This document shows, in pieces, positions 1 to 7,660 of a stretch of DNA of 64,000 nucleotides. Within the stretch, counting starts at the first letter, position 1. Every line of letters begins with the position of its first letter. The notes beneath the pieces are model-generated. The model was given only the letters and a program-made list of their open reading frames with translations, searched no databases and was not told the DNA's origin. The stretch is from NCBI GenBank assembly GCA_947474705.1, contig CANJJS010000015.1:1-64000 (forward strand). The letters are read 5' to 3'. Made by a program: the position numbers and the translations under genes. This DNA comes from Acetobacteraceae bacterium. GTDB lineage: Bacteria; Pseudomonadota; Alphaproteobacteria; Acetobacterales; Acetobacteraceae.

Positions 1-1
1 G

Positions 2-142
2 CCGCGTTACCTCGCCGAGTTCGAGTATCGCTTCAACCGGCGATACGATCTCGCCGCCATGGTGCCTCGCCTTTGCTGGGCCGCCGCGCGGACCCCGCCG
101 ATGCCATACAGGCTCCTGAAGTTAGCTGAGGTTTATGGGTAA
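2..142 (+). mobile_element. ISXO2/IS1595-type transposase, C-terminal fragment
   Basis: The window opens inside a reading frame that encodes 46 residues and stops at TAA 140-142. The peptide contains EFEYRFNRRYDL, followed by a PRLCWAAARTPPMPYR stretch. This is the usual C-terminal end of ISXO2-like (IS1595 family) DDE transposases. The rest of the element, including the catalytic domain, lies to the left of the window, so intactness cannot be judged. I could not identify the right terminal inverted repeat with confidence; it should lie within the next few tens of bases. The family call rests on recall of the conserved tail only. Confidence 0.75.
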
Positions 143-182
143 TCAGGTAACCTTTTCCGGCGGGAAATCTGGACTAAGATAC

Positions 183-500
183 ATGCGAGAGAACGGCATA
201 CGGAGCGAAAGCGTGGTGCCGCGGCCAGATGAGCGAGACCGTATCGTCGAGGCCTGGCGCCGCGATCATCCCAGGAAGGGGCTTCCAGCACCTTGGGTCT
301 CGGAAAGATGGAGAGATGACGCGTGGGCGATCGCTCAAATCTGTAATCGTGAAGTCCGATTATCAATTGCACAGGTCCGCGCGATCCGAGACCTCGCGCA
401 AACATATTCCGCCGGGCAAATCGCGAAACGCATCGGTGCACGCAATGCCGACCAGGTTCAACGTGCTATTGACGAGAAGACCTACGTGCGTGTCGTCTGA
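183..500 (+). CDS. Small hypothetical protein with C-terminal helix-turn-helix-like segment
   Basis: A 105-residue protein if started at ATG 183. An in-frame ATG at 135 would add 16 residues but would overlap the transposase tail, so the later start is preferred; neither has a clear Shine-Dalgarno. The first half is charged and Trp-rich. The C-terminal half (IAQVRAIRDLAQTYSAGQIA, then a KRIGARNADQVQRAIDEKTY stretch) looks like the small HTH module found at the end of HNH-type and phage-like proteins, where a recognition helix follows a 'sagqIAkrig' turn. No HNH residues are present. It may be DNA-binding or a fragment of a larger mobile-element protein. Function is unknown. Confidence 0.5.
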   Translation: MRENGIRSESVVPRPDERDRIVEAWRRDHPRKGLPAPWVSERWRDDAWAIAQICNREVRLSIAQVRAIRDLAQTYSAGQIAKRIGARNADQVQRAIDEKTYVRVV

Positions 501-623
501 CCTACCCGTCAGGATCGTGTCGGATCGATACCGGACCAGATTAACGTGTTCCCAAACACTTATTGCTGAGTTCCTTTCCCTTGCCCTCTAAACTCACCCA
601 TTGGTGTGTATAATAACAACAAG

Positions 624-652
624 GCGCACTGCGACTTAATGTCGCAGTGCGC
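624..652. terminator. Perfect 12-bp hairpin, candidate terminator
   Basis: GCGCACTGCGAC at 624-635 pairs perfectly with 641-652 around a TTAAT loop. Read on the minus strand the stem is followed by CTTGTTGTTATTATA, a moderately T-rich tail. This fits a weak intrinsic terminator for minus-strand transcription coming from the toxin-antitoxin remnant. Read on the plus strand there is no T tract. It could also be part of a mobile-element end. Confidence 0.4.
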
Positions 653-1051
653 TATGGTATAGTACGAGGAGGAGGGGGCGAGCTATTTTCCCGTTAGCGT
701 CTTTGGCTCGGGAACCGGACGAGCGCTGAATATGTAACTTTCAGCAAGGCGCCAAACAGTTGGGGAAGGCTGACGATATGGGTCGCGCAGTCGATCCATC
801 ATCCATGCGGGCAGGGTCGGAGGTAGTCGATTGTTTGGCATGGTACTATCTCATTCTGAGGGTTCAGTGAGCTGCGAAGCGGCTTCTACCCTTACCCTCA
901 TTTCCGAAATGGTGCTTGTTCGCCGAAGTTCAAGCCCGCAAACATTGGGTCGTCGGGCACGACCTCACCCGATACGAATGGATTTCTTCAATTTATCGCA
1001 TCAAAAGCTGGGCCTCCCGATATGGCCCGGCAACTTCGCCGTCCATGGCCA
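653..1051. other. Intergenic stretch without a recognisable gene
   Basis: About 400 bases between the hairpin and the end of the toxin remnant. Base composition is less GC-rich than the neighbouring genes. I could not match either strand to a protein family, and there are only short chance reading frames. It is probably debris around an insertion-sequence landing site. Confidence 0.5.
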
Positions 1052-1362
1052 TTAAACTTCGCCCCGCGAAAACGCCCGCCTTGCCCCATGGCGGATATGC
1101 AACACGGTCACAACGCTCTCAGCCTCGTCAATCGCATAAATAATCCGATAAACATGACGCCGCCGTCCGTATAGCAAATGCCGTAATCCGCTGTTCTCCG
1201 GCGAACGGGACACCTCGCCGGACTACTTTCCAGACTGGTCACCGCGTCTTCCAATCCGTTGAACCAGGCAGCGGCCTCAACGGAGTGCATCGCATTGATC
1301 GTTCGAAAAATCAGCCGCGTATCGTCGATCGCGCGATCCGTCAGATCAACGCGTTACGCCAT
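1052..1362 (-). pseudogene. Degenerate RelE/ParE-type toxin
   Basis: Reading from ATG 1362 on the minus strand gives Met-Ala, then a TAA stop (1356-1354) where family members normally carry an aromatic residue. The frame then continues as RVDLTDRAIDDTRLIFRTIN and an AAAWFNGLEDAVTSLESSPA stretch, up to SPARCPV. One base appears lost after that point. In the next frame the sequence resumes as SPENSGLRHLLYGRRRHVYR, and ends with VVTVLHIRHGARRAFSRGEV and TAA at 1054-1052. Together these make a full-length (about 100 residue) plasmid-stabilisation ParE/RelE toxin carrying two independent lesions. Its start overlaps the end of the antitoxin gene, the normal TA arrangement. It is almost certainly inactive unless the stop codon is suppressed. 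Confidence 0.8.
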
Positions 1363-1633
1363 ATTTCTCTCGCAGCGCCGCGAAGACCGCCCGGGCCGGC
1401 TGTGTGCGCCCGTTCTCCAGGTCCTCGAGCCCCTGCCGTATCCCCTCCGCCACATTCGCCGCCGCCGCGAGGTCCAGCAACCGCCGATACGCCTCCGCGT
1501 CCTGAACCACCGCCGCGGCCTTGCCGTTGACGGTCAACGTCACCGGGCGCCCGGTCTCCTTCAATTGCTTCAGGATTTCCGCGGATCGCGTGCGAAACGC
1601 GGTCATGGGTTGAGTGTCGTTGACGATGTCCAC
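1346..1633 (-). CDS. Phd/YefM-family antitoxin
   Basis: Encodes about 95 residues from a GTG at 1633, or 86 from ATG 1606. The GTG start is favoured because VDIVNDTQPMTAF matches how related antitoxins begin. The central motif TGRPVTLTVNGKAAAVVQDA followed by EAYRRLLDL is the Phd/YefM dimerisation and DNA-binding fold. The C-terminal half (AEGIRQGLEDLENGRTQPAR) is the toxin-neutralising tail, ending FAALREKYGVTR. The reading frame is intact. The partner toxin immediately downstream is broken, so this antitoxin appears orphaned. Phd proteins normally repress their own promoter, which should lie in 1634-1700. Confidence 0.85.
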   Translation of the reverse strand: MDIVNDTQPMTAFRTRSAEILKQLKETGRPVTLTVNGKAAAVVQDAEAYRRLLDLAAAANVAEGIRQGLEDLENGRTQPARAVFAALREKYGVTR

Positions 1634-2032
1634 GGGCGGGTTCCCCAGATTACCGGGCACGATCCTACCACGGTCGGCTCGCTCGACCCAAGTTTCACGC
1701 GCGCCAATTCCCCCATACCCCACCAACAGCGTCATCCCCTGCCAAACACCGTCGTCCCTTTTTGCCCGCCTGTCGCCGCCGTCCGTTCCGGCCGCGCGAA
1801 CGATCCGCGGCCGTCCAGGATTTTCCCGATGACATCGATTTTTCTTGTACTCTCACCTGGTATCCGCCACGGCCCCCGATCCTGAAGGTAGGCGGGTCGG
1901 CCCCCTCCAGGTACCGAACGGCCATTTTACTTCAGCCGGTGTCCCATTGGGCAACTGAACCTGGGTACCCTCAAACGTTTGACCAACACCCGCGCACGAG
2001 CGATCATGAACCGCCAGCCAGAGAGCAACGCC
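1634..2032. other. Intergenic stretch upstream of antitoxin and hypothetical gene
   Basis: About 400 bases between two divergently oriented genes. It must hold the antitoxin promoter (minus) and the promoter for the gene at 2033 (plus). I see no conserved coding sequence and no strong hairpin. The sequence is C-rich on the plus strand. Confidence 0.4.
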
Positions 2033-2443
2033 ATGCGTTTCCCCATCCGCATCACCGAGAACCTGCTGCTCGAACCGGTCCTCCACATGTTCGGGGTCAG
2101 ACCGGACACCAGCTTCGTCGAGCTCGACGACAAGAACCTGACCGTCTCCATGGGCCGCTGGTTCCACGAGACCATCCCGCTGAGCGAAATCTCCGCCATC
2201 GCACCCTCCGACTGGCCCTGGTGGGGCGGATTCGGCGTACGGCTCGCGCATCACGGCGTGGGCGTGGTCGCGTCCACAGAGGGCATCGCGACCCTCACCC
2301 TCAAGGCCGCGATGCATGTCCATATCCTCGCGACACGCATCGCGATGGAGCAATTATGGCTGTCGCTGGAGGACCCCGCCGGCTTCCTCGCGGCGCTCAG
2401 CGCGGCGACGGGGCTGGCGGTTGGACCGCACAAGCCCTTCTGA
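2033..2443 (+). CDS. Conserved hypothetical protein, PH-like fold suspected
   Basis: A 136-residue protein from ATG 2033; further in-frame ATGs lie at 1979 and 2006, but similarity to known proteins begins at MRFPIRITENLLLEP. The pattern (MRFPxRIT at the N-terminus, a VELDDKNLTVSMGRWFHETI strand pair, DWPWWGGFGVR in the middle and a WLSLEDPAGFLAAL end) matches a family of uncharacterised proteins also common in mycobacteria. These look like beta-rich PH-type domains. There is no signal peptide or membrane segment. It converges on the CoA-transferase at 2461, with only 17 bases between the stop codons. Function is unknown. Confidence 0.7.
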   Translation: MRFPIRITENLLLEPVLHMFGVRPDTSFVELDDKNLTVSMGRWFHETIPLSEISAIAPSDWPWWGGFGVRLAHHGVGVVASTEGIATLTLKAAMHVHILATRIAMEQLWLSLEDPAGFLAALSAATGLAVGPHKPF

Positions 2444-2460
2444 CTGGCGCGGCCAAGGTC

Positions 2461-3645
2461 TCACCCCCCAATCAGAATCCCGGCCTCCCGCAACCCGGCG
2501 ATCTCCGCCGCCGAATAACCATGCTCCGCCAGAATCTCCGTCCCATGCTGTCCCTTGGACGGCGCGACGGCACGCGCCCCGCCATCCTCGAACGGCGGCA
2601 GGCCGATCAGATTGGGCAAAGGCAGAGTTTCCGGCACCTCCGGATGCCGCGTCCAGGCCACCGCGCCGGACGCGGCGACATGCTCCTGCTTCAGAAAATC
2701 GGGATAAGAGTTCAACGCCTCGTGCATGATCCGGTTGGCGGTGAATTTCGCCGACCAGTTCGCCGTCGAGTCCGACGCCAGCAACGGCCGCAACACCGCG
2801 TCCAGCTCCGCCGCCCGAGGCTCGCGCCCATCGGCGGTGCGCAACGCCGGGTCGGCGCCGAAATCCTCCCGCCCCACGGCCTTGCAATACCCTTCCCATT
2901 CCCACGGACGCACCACGGTGATCTGCATGAACCCGTCCTTGGTCTGGTAAACCCCGCCCGGTGGAATTTGCGGACGGACCACTCCGCCTTCCAAATACGA
3001 CGACATCAGCCGCACCACCTGCAACCCCGCCGCCGCCTGCATCAGGCTCGCGTCGATGTGCCGCCCCTTCGGCTCATGCAACCGCCCCATCAGCGCCGTG
3101 GCGAGCGCGCCGAACGAGTAAATCGCCGTGCTCATATCGATCGAGATGAAGGGGATACGGTGCGGCAACCCATCGGCGCCACGGTTCTCCGACATCATGC
3201 CGGTGTAAGCCTGAAGCACGGGGTCCATCGCGGGCCGCTCCGCCAGCGGGCCCTTCTGGCCGAATCCGGACACCGACAGATACAGGATTCGCGGCTCCTT
3301 CGCCGACACCGTGTCGTAGCCGAATCCGAGCCGGTCGATCACGCCGGGCCGGAACCCCTGCACGAAAATATCGGCCCCTTCGATCAACCGCCACAGCACC
3401 GCGCGGCCCGTGTCCTGTTTCAAATCCAGCGCGATCGAGCGTTTTCCGACATTGGACGGAATCGAATAAGCCGTGTGATCGCCATAGATTTTTCCGAGTC
3501 CGCGCGACCAGTCGCCGGTGTCCGTCGGCTCCACCTTGATGACGTTCGCGCCATACTGGGCCAGCATCATGGCGCAGTACGGACCCGCGACGCCCTGACT
3601 CAGATCGATGACTTTCAGGCCCTTATAGGGTGCCTCGTAGCTCAT
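2461..3645 (-). CDS. CaiB/BaiF family CoA-transferase
   Basis: A 394-residue class III CoA-transferase, normal length for the family. It should move CoA between an acyl-CoA donor and a free carboxylate through an aspartyl-anhydride intermediate. Visible family marks are the N-terminal GLKVIDLSQGVAGPYCAMML, GANVIKVEP, the KRSIALDLK strand, and an AERPAMDPVLQAYTGMM segment whose Asp near residue 141 is the expected catalytic residue. The C-terminal HNEAV-like tail appears here as KGQHGTEILAEHGYS. A good ribosome-binding site (GGAGGAAAC) precedes ATG 3645. It is transcribed away from the dehydrogenase genes that begin at 3725. The substrate cannot be told from sequence. Confidence 0.9.
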   Translation of the reverse strand: MSYEAPYKGLKVIDLSQGVAGPYCAMMLAQYGANVIKVEPTDTGDWSRGLGKIYGDHTAYSIPSNVGKRSIALDLKQDTGRAVLWRLIEGADIFVQGFRPGVIDRLGFGYDTVSAKEPRILYLSVSGFGQKGPLAERPAMDPVLQAYTGMMSENRGADGLPHRIPFISIDMSTAIYSFGALATALMGRLHEPKGRHIDASLMQAAAGLQVVRLMSSYLEGGVVRPQIPPGGVYQTKDGFMQITVVRPWEWEGYCKAVGREDFGADPALRTADGREPRAAELDAVLRPLLASDSTANWSAKFTANRIMHEALNSYPDFLKQEHVAASGAVAWTRHPEVPETLPLPNLIGLPPFEDGGARAVAPSKGQHGTEILAEHGYSAAEIAGLREAGILIGG

Positions 3646-3724
3646 GGCTTCGTTTCCTCCTCCGGTTGAGGCATGTTAACCGGCGGCGCGCCCGATGCGC
3701 ACCCCACCACTCAGGAGAGAAACC

Positions 3725-4024
3725 ATGATCCACGTCCTCGCCGTCATCACCACCAAGCCCGGCATGCGCGCGCAGGTGCTCGAAGCCTTCCACGCGAACA
3801 TGCCCGCCGTGCACGCGGAAGCCGGCTGCATCGAATATGGGCCGGTTGTCGATGCCGAGGCCTCGCCCGCCAAATACGGCGAAGACACGTTCGTCGTCGT
3901 CGAAAAATGGGAGAGCGCCGATCATCTGAAGGCGCACGCCGCCTCCGCGCACATGGCCGCTTACGCCGCGAAGACGAAGGAAATGCTGGCGAAGCGCGAA
4001 ATCCACATCATGCAAAACGGCTGA
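3725..4024 (+). CDS. Antibiotic-biosynthesis-monooxygenase (ABM) domain protein
   Basis: Encodes 99 residues from ATG 3725, preceded by CAGGAGAG at the right spacing; an upstream in-frame ATG at 3695 lacks such a site. The protein is a single ABM dimeric alpha/beta barrel, seen in MIHVLAVITTKPGMRAQVLE, an AGCIEYGP strand, VVVEKWESADHLKAHAAS and a HMAAYAAK helix. Relatives include YgiN-type quinol monooxygenases, which act without metal or cofactor. Many family members have unknown substrates. It sits 85 bases upstream of an acyl-CoA dehydrogenase and may belong to the same transcript. Confidence 0.85.
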   Translation: MIHVLAVITTKPGMRAQVLEAFHANMPAVHAEAGCIEYGPVVDAEASPAKYGEDTFVVVEKWESADHLKAHAASAHMAAYAAKTKEMLAKREIHIMQNG

Positions 4025-4056
4025 ATCGGACCGATCCCGGGGGCCGTCCCTCTGGC

Positions 4057-4105
4057 GAGGATGGCGCCAATGCGCCATCCTCCCTCCCACGAGGAAATGG
4101 GAGGG
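4057..4105 (+). promoter_or_regulatory. Tandem hairpins, the second covering the ribosome-binding site
   Basis: GAGGATGGCG (4057-4066) pairs perfectly with 4073-4082. Directly after it, CCCTCCCA (4082-4089) pairs with TGGGAGGG (4098-4105). The second right arm contains GGGAGG, the best Shine-Dalgarno for ATG 4110. If the hairpin forms in the mRNA it would limit translation of the dehydrogenase. Whether it is regulated or merely a weak attenuator cannot be judged. Confidence 0.4.
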
Positions 4106-4109
4106 TACG

Positions 4110-5333
4110 ATGGACCTGAGCCTGTCGGAACAATATCAGGCGTTGCAGGCGGAAATCCGCGCCTTCGTCGCCAAACACGGGCATAAATCGCCCAAGGTCG
4201 GCGGCGGAAGAAAGCGGCCGGACCAGAAAACCCTGGACTGGCAGAAAACCCTGCTGGAACACGGCTATGTCGGCCGCACCATCCCCACCGAATATGGCGG
4301 CGCGGGCAAACAGCCCGATGTCATGGAAGCCGCCGTCATCGCCGCCGAGTTCGCGCGCGCCAACGTCTATGCCGGTCTGACCAACCAGGGCGTTTCCATG
4401 CTGGTGCCAACCCTGCTGGAAGTCGGGACAGAGGAACAAAAGCGCGCCTATGTCGGCCCCACCATTCGTGGCGACCTGATCTGGTGCCAGGGCTATTCGG
4501 AGCCAGGGAACGGGTCCGATCTGGCGAACGCGCAGACCAAGGCCGAACTCGTCGACGGCAACTGGATCGTGAACGGCCAGAAAATCTGGACCAGTTCCGC
4601 CCATTACGCCGACATGATGTTCCTGCTGTGCCGTACCGAGCCGGAAAAATCCAAACACGAAGGCCTGTCCTACCTGCTGCTGTCGATGGACAGTCCAGGA
4701 CTCGACCGCCGCCCGTTGAAAACCATGACGGGACGCAGCGAATTCAACGAAGTGTTTTTCACCGACGTCAAAGTCCCCGAAAGCCAAATTCTGGTTGGCC
4801 GCGGCAAGGGCTGGTACGTCGCCAACGTCACCCTCAAACACGAGCGCTCCATGATCGGCGACGCCGGCAAAATGACCGCCCGCCTCGAACAACTGATCGC
4901 GCTACTCGGCAAAACCGAAATCGACGGCGTCCCCCTGATCCGCCAGCCCGAATTCCGCGACCGGCTGCTGCGCCTGCAAGGCGAAACGATCGCCTGGAAA
5001 GCGCATAACCTCCGCCTTCTGACGGAGGCCGCGCAAGGCATCGATTCCGGTGTGAAACGCATGATTATCAAATACGGCGGCACCATGCTCGGCTTCCGCC
5101 TCTCCTCCCTCGCCGTCGACGCCCTGGGCTCCGCCGGCCTGCCCTTCGAATCCGCCGGCGAGGACGCCGAAGACGACGACGCCACCACCTGGAACATCGA
5201 TTACATGTACGACGTCGGCCTGATGATCGGCGGCGGATCGAACAATATTCAGAAAAACATCATCGGGGAACGCGGACTCGATCTGCCGCGCGAACCGAAA
5301 GTCCAGACCGCCGCGGCGGTGGGGAGAGGCTGA
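4110..5333 (+). CDS. Acyl-CoA dehydrogenase
   Basis: A 407-residue FAD-dependent acyl-CoA dehydrogenase, full family length. The N-terminal helical domain includes LLEHGYVGRTIPTEYGGAG. The FAD-binding beta domain carries WCQGYSEPGNGSDLA and the WIVNGQKIWTSSAHYADMMF strand run. The C-terminal domain ends with GGGSNNIQKNIIGERGLDLP, the usual FAD/dimer contact signature. It should oxidise an acyl-CoA to the 2-enoyl-CoA and pass electrons to ETF. Its stop overlaps the start of a second, divergent dehydrogenase by one base (TGATG), so the two probably form a heteromeric pair, as seen in steroid side-chain or dicarboxylate degradation. The substrate is not predictable. Confidence 0.92.
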   Translation: MDLSLSEQYQALQAEIRAFVAKHGHKSPKVGGGRKRPDQKTLDWQKTLLEHGYVGRTIPTEYGGAGKQPDVMEAAVIAAEFARANVYAGLTNQGVSMLVPTLLEVGTEEQKRAYVGPTIRGDLIWCQGYSEPGNGSDLANAQTKAELVDGNWIVNGQKIWTSSAHYADMMFLLCRTEPEKSKHEGLSYLLLSMDSPGLDRRPLKTMTGRSEFNEVFFTDVKVPESQILVGRGKGWYVANVTLKHERSMIGDAGKMTARLEQLIALLGKTEIDGVPLIRQPEFRDRLLRLQGETIAWKAHNLRLLTEAAQGIDSGVKRMIIKYGGTMLGFRLSSLAVDALGSAGLPFESAGEDAEDDDATTWNIDYMYDVGLMIGGGSNNIQKNIIGERGLDLPREPKVQTAAAVGRG

Positions 5334-6421
5334 TGGAATTCGGATTAAGCCTGGAACAACGCCAGTTCGACGACTCGCTGCGCGATTTCCTGAAAGACCG
5401 GCTGCCAATGGAGCAACTGCGCGCCCTCGCCGAACCCGGCGGCGGCTACGACGAATCCCTGTGGAACGGTCTCTCTCAACTCGGCCTGCACGGGCTGATC
5501 GTGCCGGAACGTTTCGGCGGCGCCGGCCTTGGCATCCTCGACGCCGCCGTCTCCGCCGAAGCCCTGGGCTTCGCCGCCGCGCCCGTCCCCTTCGCGGGCA
5601 CCACGGTCATGGCGCCGCTGGCCTTCATGCACAGCGCCACCGAAGCCCAACAAGACGATTATCTTCCAAATGTCGCCGCCGGCGAATACCGGATCGCCGT
5701 CGGGTTCGCCGGACTGGCGGGCCAGACCGGCGCCAACAACGCCACACTGGACGGCGCCAAACTCTCGGGCACCGTCACCGGCATCATGGATGCGGGCGCC
5801 GCCACGCATTATCTGATTTATCTCCGCGACGGCACCGCCGCGGTCGTCGAAGCCAACACCCCCGGCGTAACCGCCACCCAACACCGCGCCCTCGACCGCA
5901 CCCGCCCCCTCGTGGACCTGCGCTTCGAAAACGCCCCCGCCGAAATCCTGTCCGCCGCAAACGACAAACTTCAGGCCGCCCGCACCGTGCTCAACGCCGG
6001 CCGCGTCGTCCTCGCCGCGGATACCCTGGGCGCCGCGCAAACCATGCTCGACCGAGCCGTCGCCTTCGCGAAGGAAAGAGTCCAGTTCGGCCGCGTCATC
6101 GGCAGCTTCCAGGGCGTCAAATACATGCTTGCGGACTGCGTCACCGCACTGGAACCCTGCCGCGGCATGGTCTGGTACGCCGGACACGCGCAGGACTCCC
6201 TGCCCGACGAAGCCAGCCTCACGGCCTGCCATACCAAAGCACACGTCCAGGATGTCGCCCGCGACGTCTCCCGCATGACCACCGAAACCCACGGCGGCAT
6301 GGGCTTCACCGACCTCCTCGGCCTGCACTTCTGGTTCAAACGCATCGCCTTCAACCGCCAAATTCTCGGCGGCCCCGAACGCTGCCGCCAGGAAGCCGCG
6401 GAACTGCAGGGCTGGGCCTGA
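5333..6421 (+). CDS. Acyl-CoA dehydrogenase, second subunit
   Basis: A 362-residue acyl-CoA dehydrogenase family protein, shorter than its upstream partner and only distantly related to it. The N-terminal domain has LSQLGLHGLIVPERFGGAGL. The middle domain lacks the clear SEPxxGSD stretch; instead it reads RIAVGFAGLAGQTGANNATL, so FAD/substrate contacts are altered. The C-terminal helices include YKERVQFGR-type AKERVQFGRVIGSFQGVKYM and THGGMGFTDLLGLHFWFKRI. This shape fits the non-catalytic or FAD-sharing half of alpha2beta2 dehydrogenases. Translation is probably coupled to the preceding gene through the TGATG overlap. The gene is followed by a large palindromic repeat. Confidence 0.88.
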   Translation: MEFGLSLEQRQFDDSLRDFLKDRLPMEQLRALAEPGGGYDESLWNGLSQLGLHGLIVPERFGGAGLGILDAAVSAEALGFAAAPVPFAGTTVMAPLAFMHSATEAQQDDYLPNVAAGEYRIAVGFAGLAGQTGANNATLDGAKLSGTVTGIMDAGAATHYLIYLRDGTAAVVEANTPGVTATQHRALDRTRPLVDLRFENAPAEILSAANDKLQAARTVLNAGRVVLAADTLGAAQTMLDRAVAFAKERVQFGRVIGSFQGVKYMLADCVTALEPCRGMVWYAGHAQDSLPDEASLTACHTKAHVQDVARDVSRMTTETHGGMGFTDLLGLHFWFKRIAFNRQILGGPERCRQEAAELQGWA

Positions 6422-6433
6422 GACAGGGCCTTG

Positions 6434-6728
6434 GGGTTTAATCGCCGGACTCGCGGAGGCACTGGGGCGCTGCCCCAGGCCCCACGAGGGCTTCGCCCCT
6501 CGACCCCACCCCAATGGGCCTTGGGGGCTCGCCCTTGGAACCCCGGGGTGCTGGGTTTTTAAGAGAGGGCCATGCGAGGACGTTGAAACGCCTGAGATGG
6601 CCCTCTCTTAAAAACCCAGCAAATCGATCGCGGTCCAGGGGACGTTCCCCTGGCGGGTTCGAAGGGCAAAGCCCCTCGCGGGGTCCGGGACAGCGCCCCG
6701 GCGCCGCCACGAGTCCAGAGATTGCCCC
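6434..6728. repeat. Nested palindromic element, copy 1
   Basis: Almost the whole gap between the dehydrogenase and the hydratase is one imperfect palindrome of about 295 bases. The inner arms are perfect over 24 bases (6550-6573 with 6597-6620). The outer arms, with GGGGCGCTG on the left and CAGCGCCCC on the right, pair at most positions over a further 100 bases. The 23-base loop (6574-6596) contains GACGTTGAAACGCC. The right arm (about 6632-6690) closely matches 51673-51731 in copy 2. No protein is credible here. It may be a REP/MITE-like dispersed element or a structured transcript end. Confidence 0.85.
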
Positions 6729-6777
6729 AAAGCCGCGTCGCTGGTCTAACACCGCCTGCTGTTCAGGAGACGACGAC

Positions 6778-7557
6778 ATGACTGACAAACCGAATGTGCT
6801 CGCCGAGACTCATGGCCGTGTGGGTCTGATTCGTTTGAATCGGCCGGAGGCGTTGAATGCCTTGTGCGACGCCTTGATGCGGGAACTGGGCGCCGCGCTG
6901 GCGGTGTTCGACGCCGACCCGGAGATTGGCGCGATCGTGCTGACGGGCAACGAGCGAGCCTTCGCCGCGGGCGCCGACATCAAGGAGATGCGCGATCGCA
7001 CCAATCCCTCCGCGATGGTGGAAGATTTCATTGGCACGAGCTGGGAGGCGGTTTTGACCGTCAAGAAGCCGGTCATCGCCGCCGTCGCCGGGTTCGCTTT
7101 GGGGGGCGGGTGCGAGCTGGCGATGATGTGCGACATGATTATCGCCGCCGACACGGCGAAGTTCGGCCAGCCGGAGATCAATTTGGGTGTCATTCCCGGG
7201 GCGGGCGGCAGCCAGCGCCTGACTCGCGCGGTGGGCAAGTCCAAGGCGATGGACATGATTCTGACGGCGCGGATGATGGACGCGGCGGAAGCGGAGCGGG
7301 CCAATTTGGTCTCTCGTGTGTTCCCGGCCGACCAAATGCTCGCGGAGGCGCTGAAGATCGCGGCGCGAATCGCCGATTTGTCCCCGGTCGCCGTGCAGTT
7401 CGCCAAAGCCGCCGTGAATCGCGCTTTTGAGACAACCTTGGTGGAAGGCGTCCGCCACGAACGCGCGTTGTTCTTGTCTCTTTTTGGCACTCCCGACCAG
7501 AAAGAAGGAATGGCGGCCTTCGTCGAGAAGCGTAAACCCGCCTTTCGCAAAGCATGA
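6778..7557 (+). CDS. Enoyl-CoA hydratase/isomerase family protein
   Basis: Encodes 259 residues from ATG 6778, with CAGGAG 9-14 bases upstream. The frame continues open to 6514, but that part lies inside the palindrome and is not coding. Crotonase landmarks are [15 protein letters not shown] (oxyanion-hole region), a [19 protein letters not shown] segment with the GGGCE glutamate, and [20 protein letters not shown] with the second catalytic Glu of the PE-N-G pattern. These match catalytic hydratases such as EchA/PaaF. It would add water to the enoyl-CoA made by the dehydrogenases just upstream. The palindrome between them may separate the transcription units. Confidence 0.92.
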   Translation: MTDKPNVLAETHGRVGLIRLNRPEALNALCDALMRELGAALAVFDADPEIGAIVLTGNERAFAAGADIKEMRDRTNPSAMVEDFIGTSWEAVLTVKKPVIAAVAGFALGGGCELAMMCDMIIAADTAKFGQPEINLGVIPGAGGSQRLTRAVGKSKAMDMILTARMMDAAEAERANLVSRVFPADQMLAEALKIAARIADLSPVAVQFAKAAVNRAFETTLVEGVRHERALFLSLFGTPDQKEGMAAFVEKRKPAFRKA

Positions 7558-7660
7558 GAAAAACGGCGCGGCCATCCAGGGAAAAAATCGGCGGGAATCG
7601 TCATCTAAAAAGCGGGATTCCCCTCGCATATTCGCGCGCGACCGCCTATGTTCTTCACAT

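Noticed and set aside
1762-3669. A very long plus-strand open frame opposite the CoA-transferase
   Set aside because: It runs antisense to a clear CaiB family gene, has an Arg/Pro-rich composition typical of shadow frames in GC-rich DNA, and matches no family.
6650-6700. Possible tRNA-like T-arm sequence (GGGTTCGAAGGGC)
   Set aside because: The GGTTCGA string is part of the palindrome, occurs again in copy 2, and no acceptor or anticodon arm surrounds it.
6514-6777. N-terminal extension of the enoyl-CoA hydratase
   Set aside because: This part is encoded by the palindromic element; crotonase similarity and a good ribosome-binding site both start at 6778.
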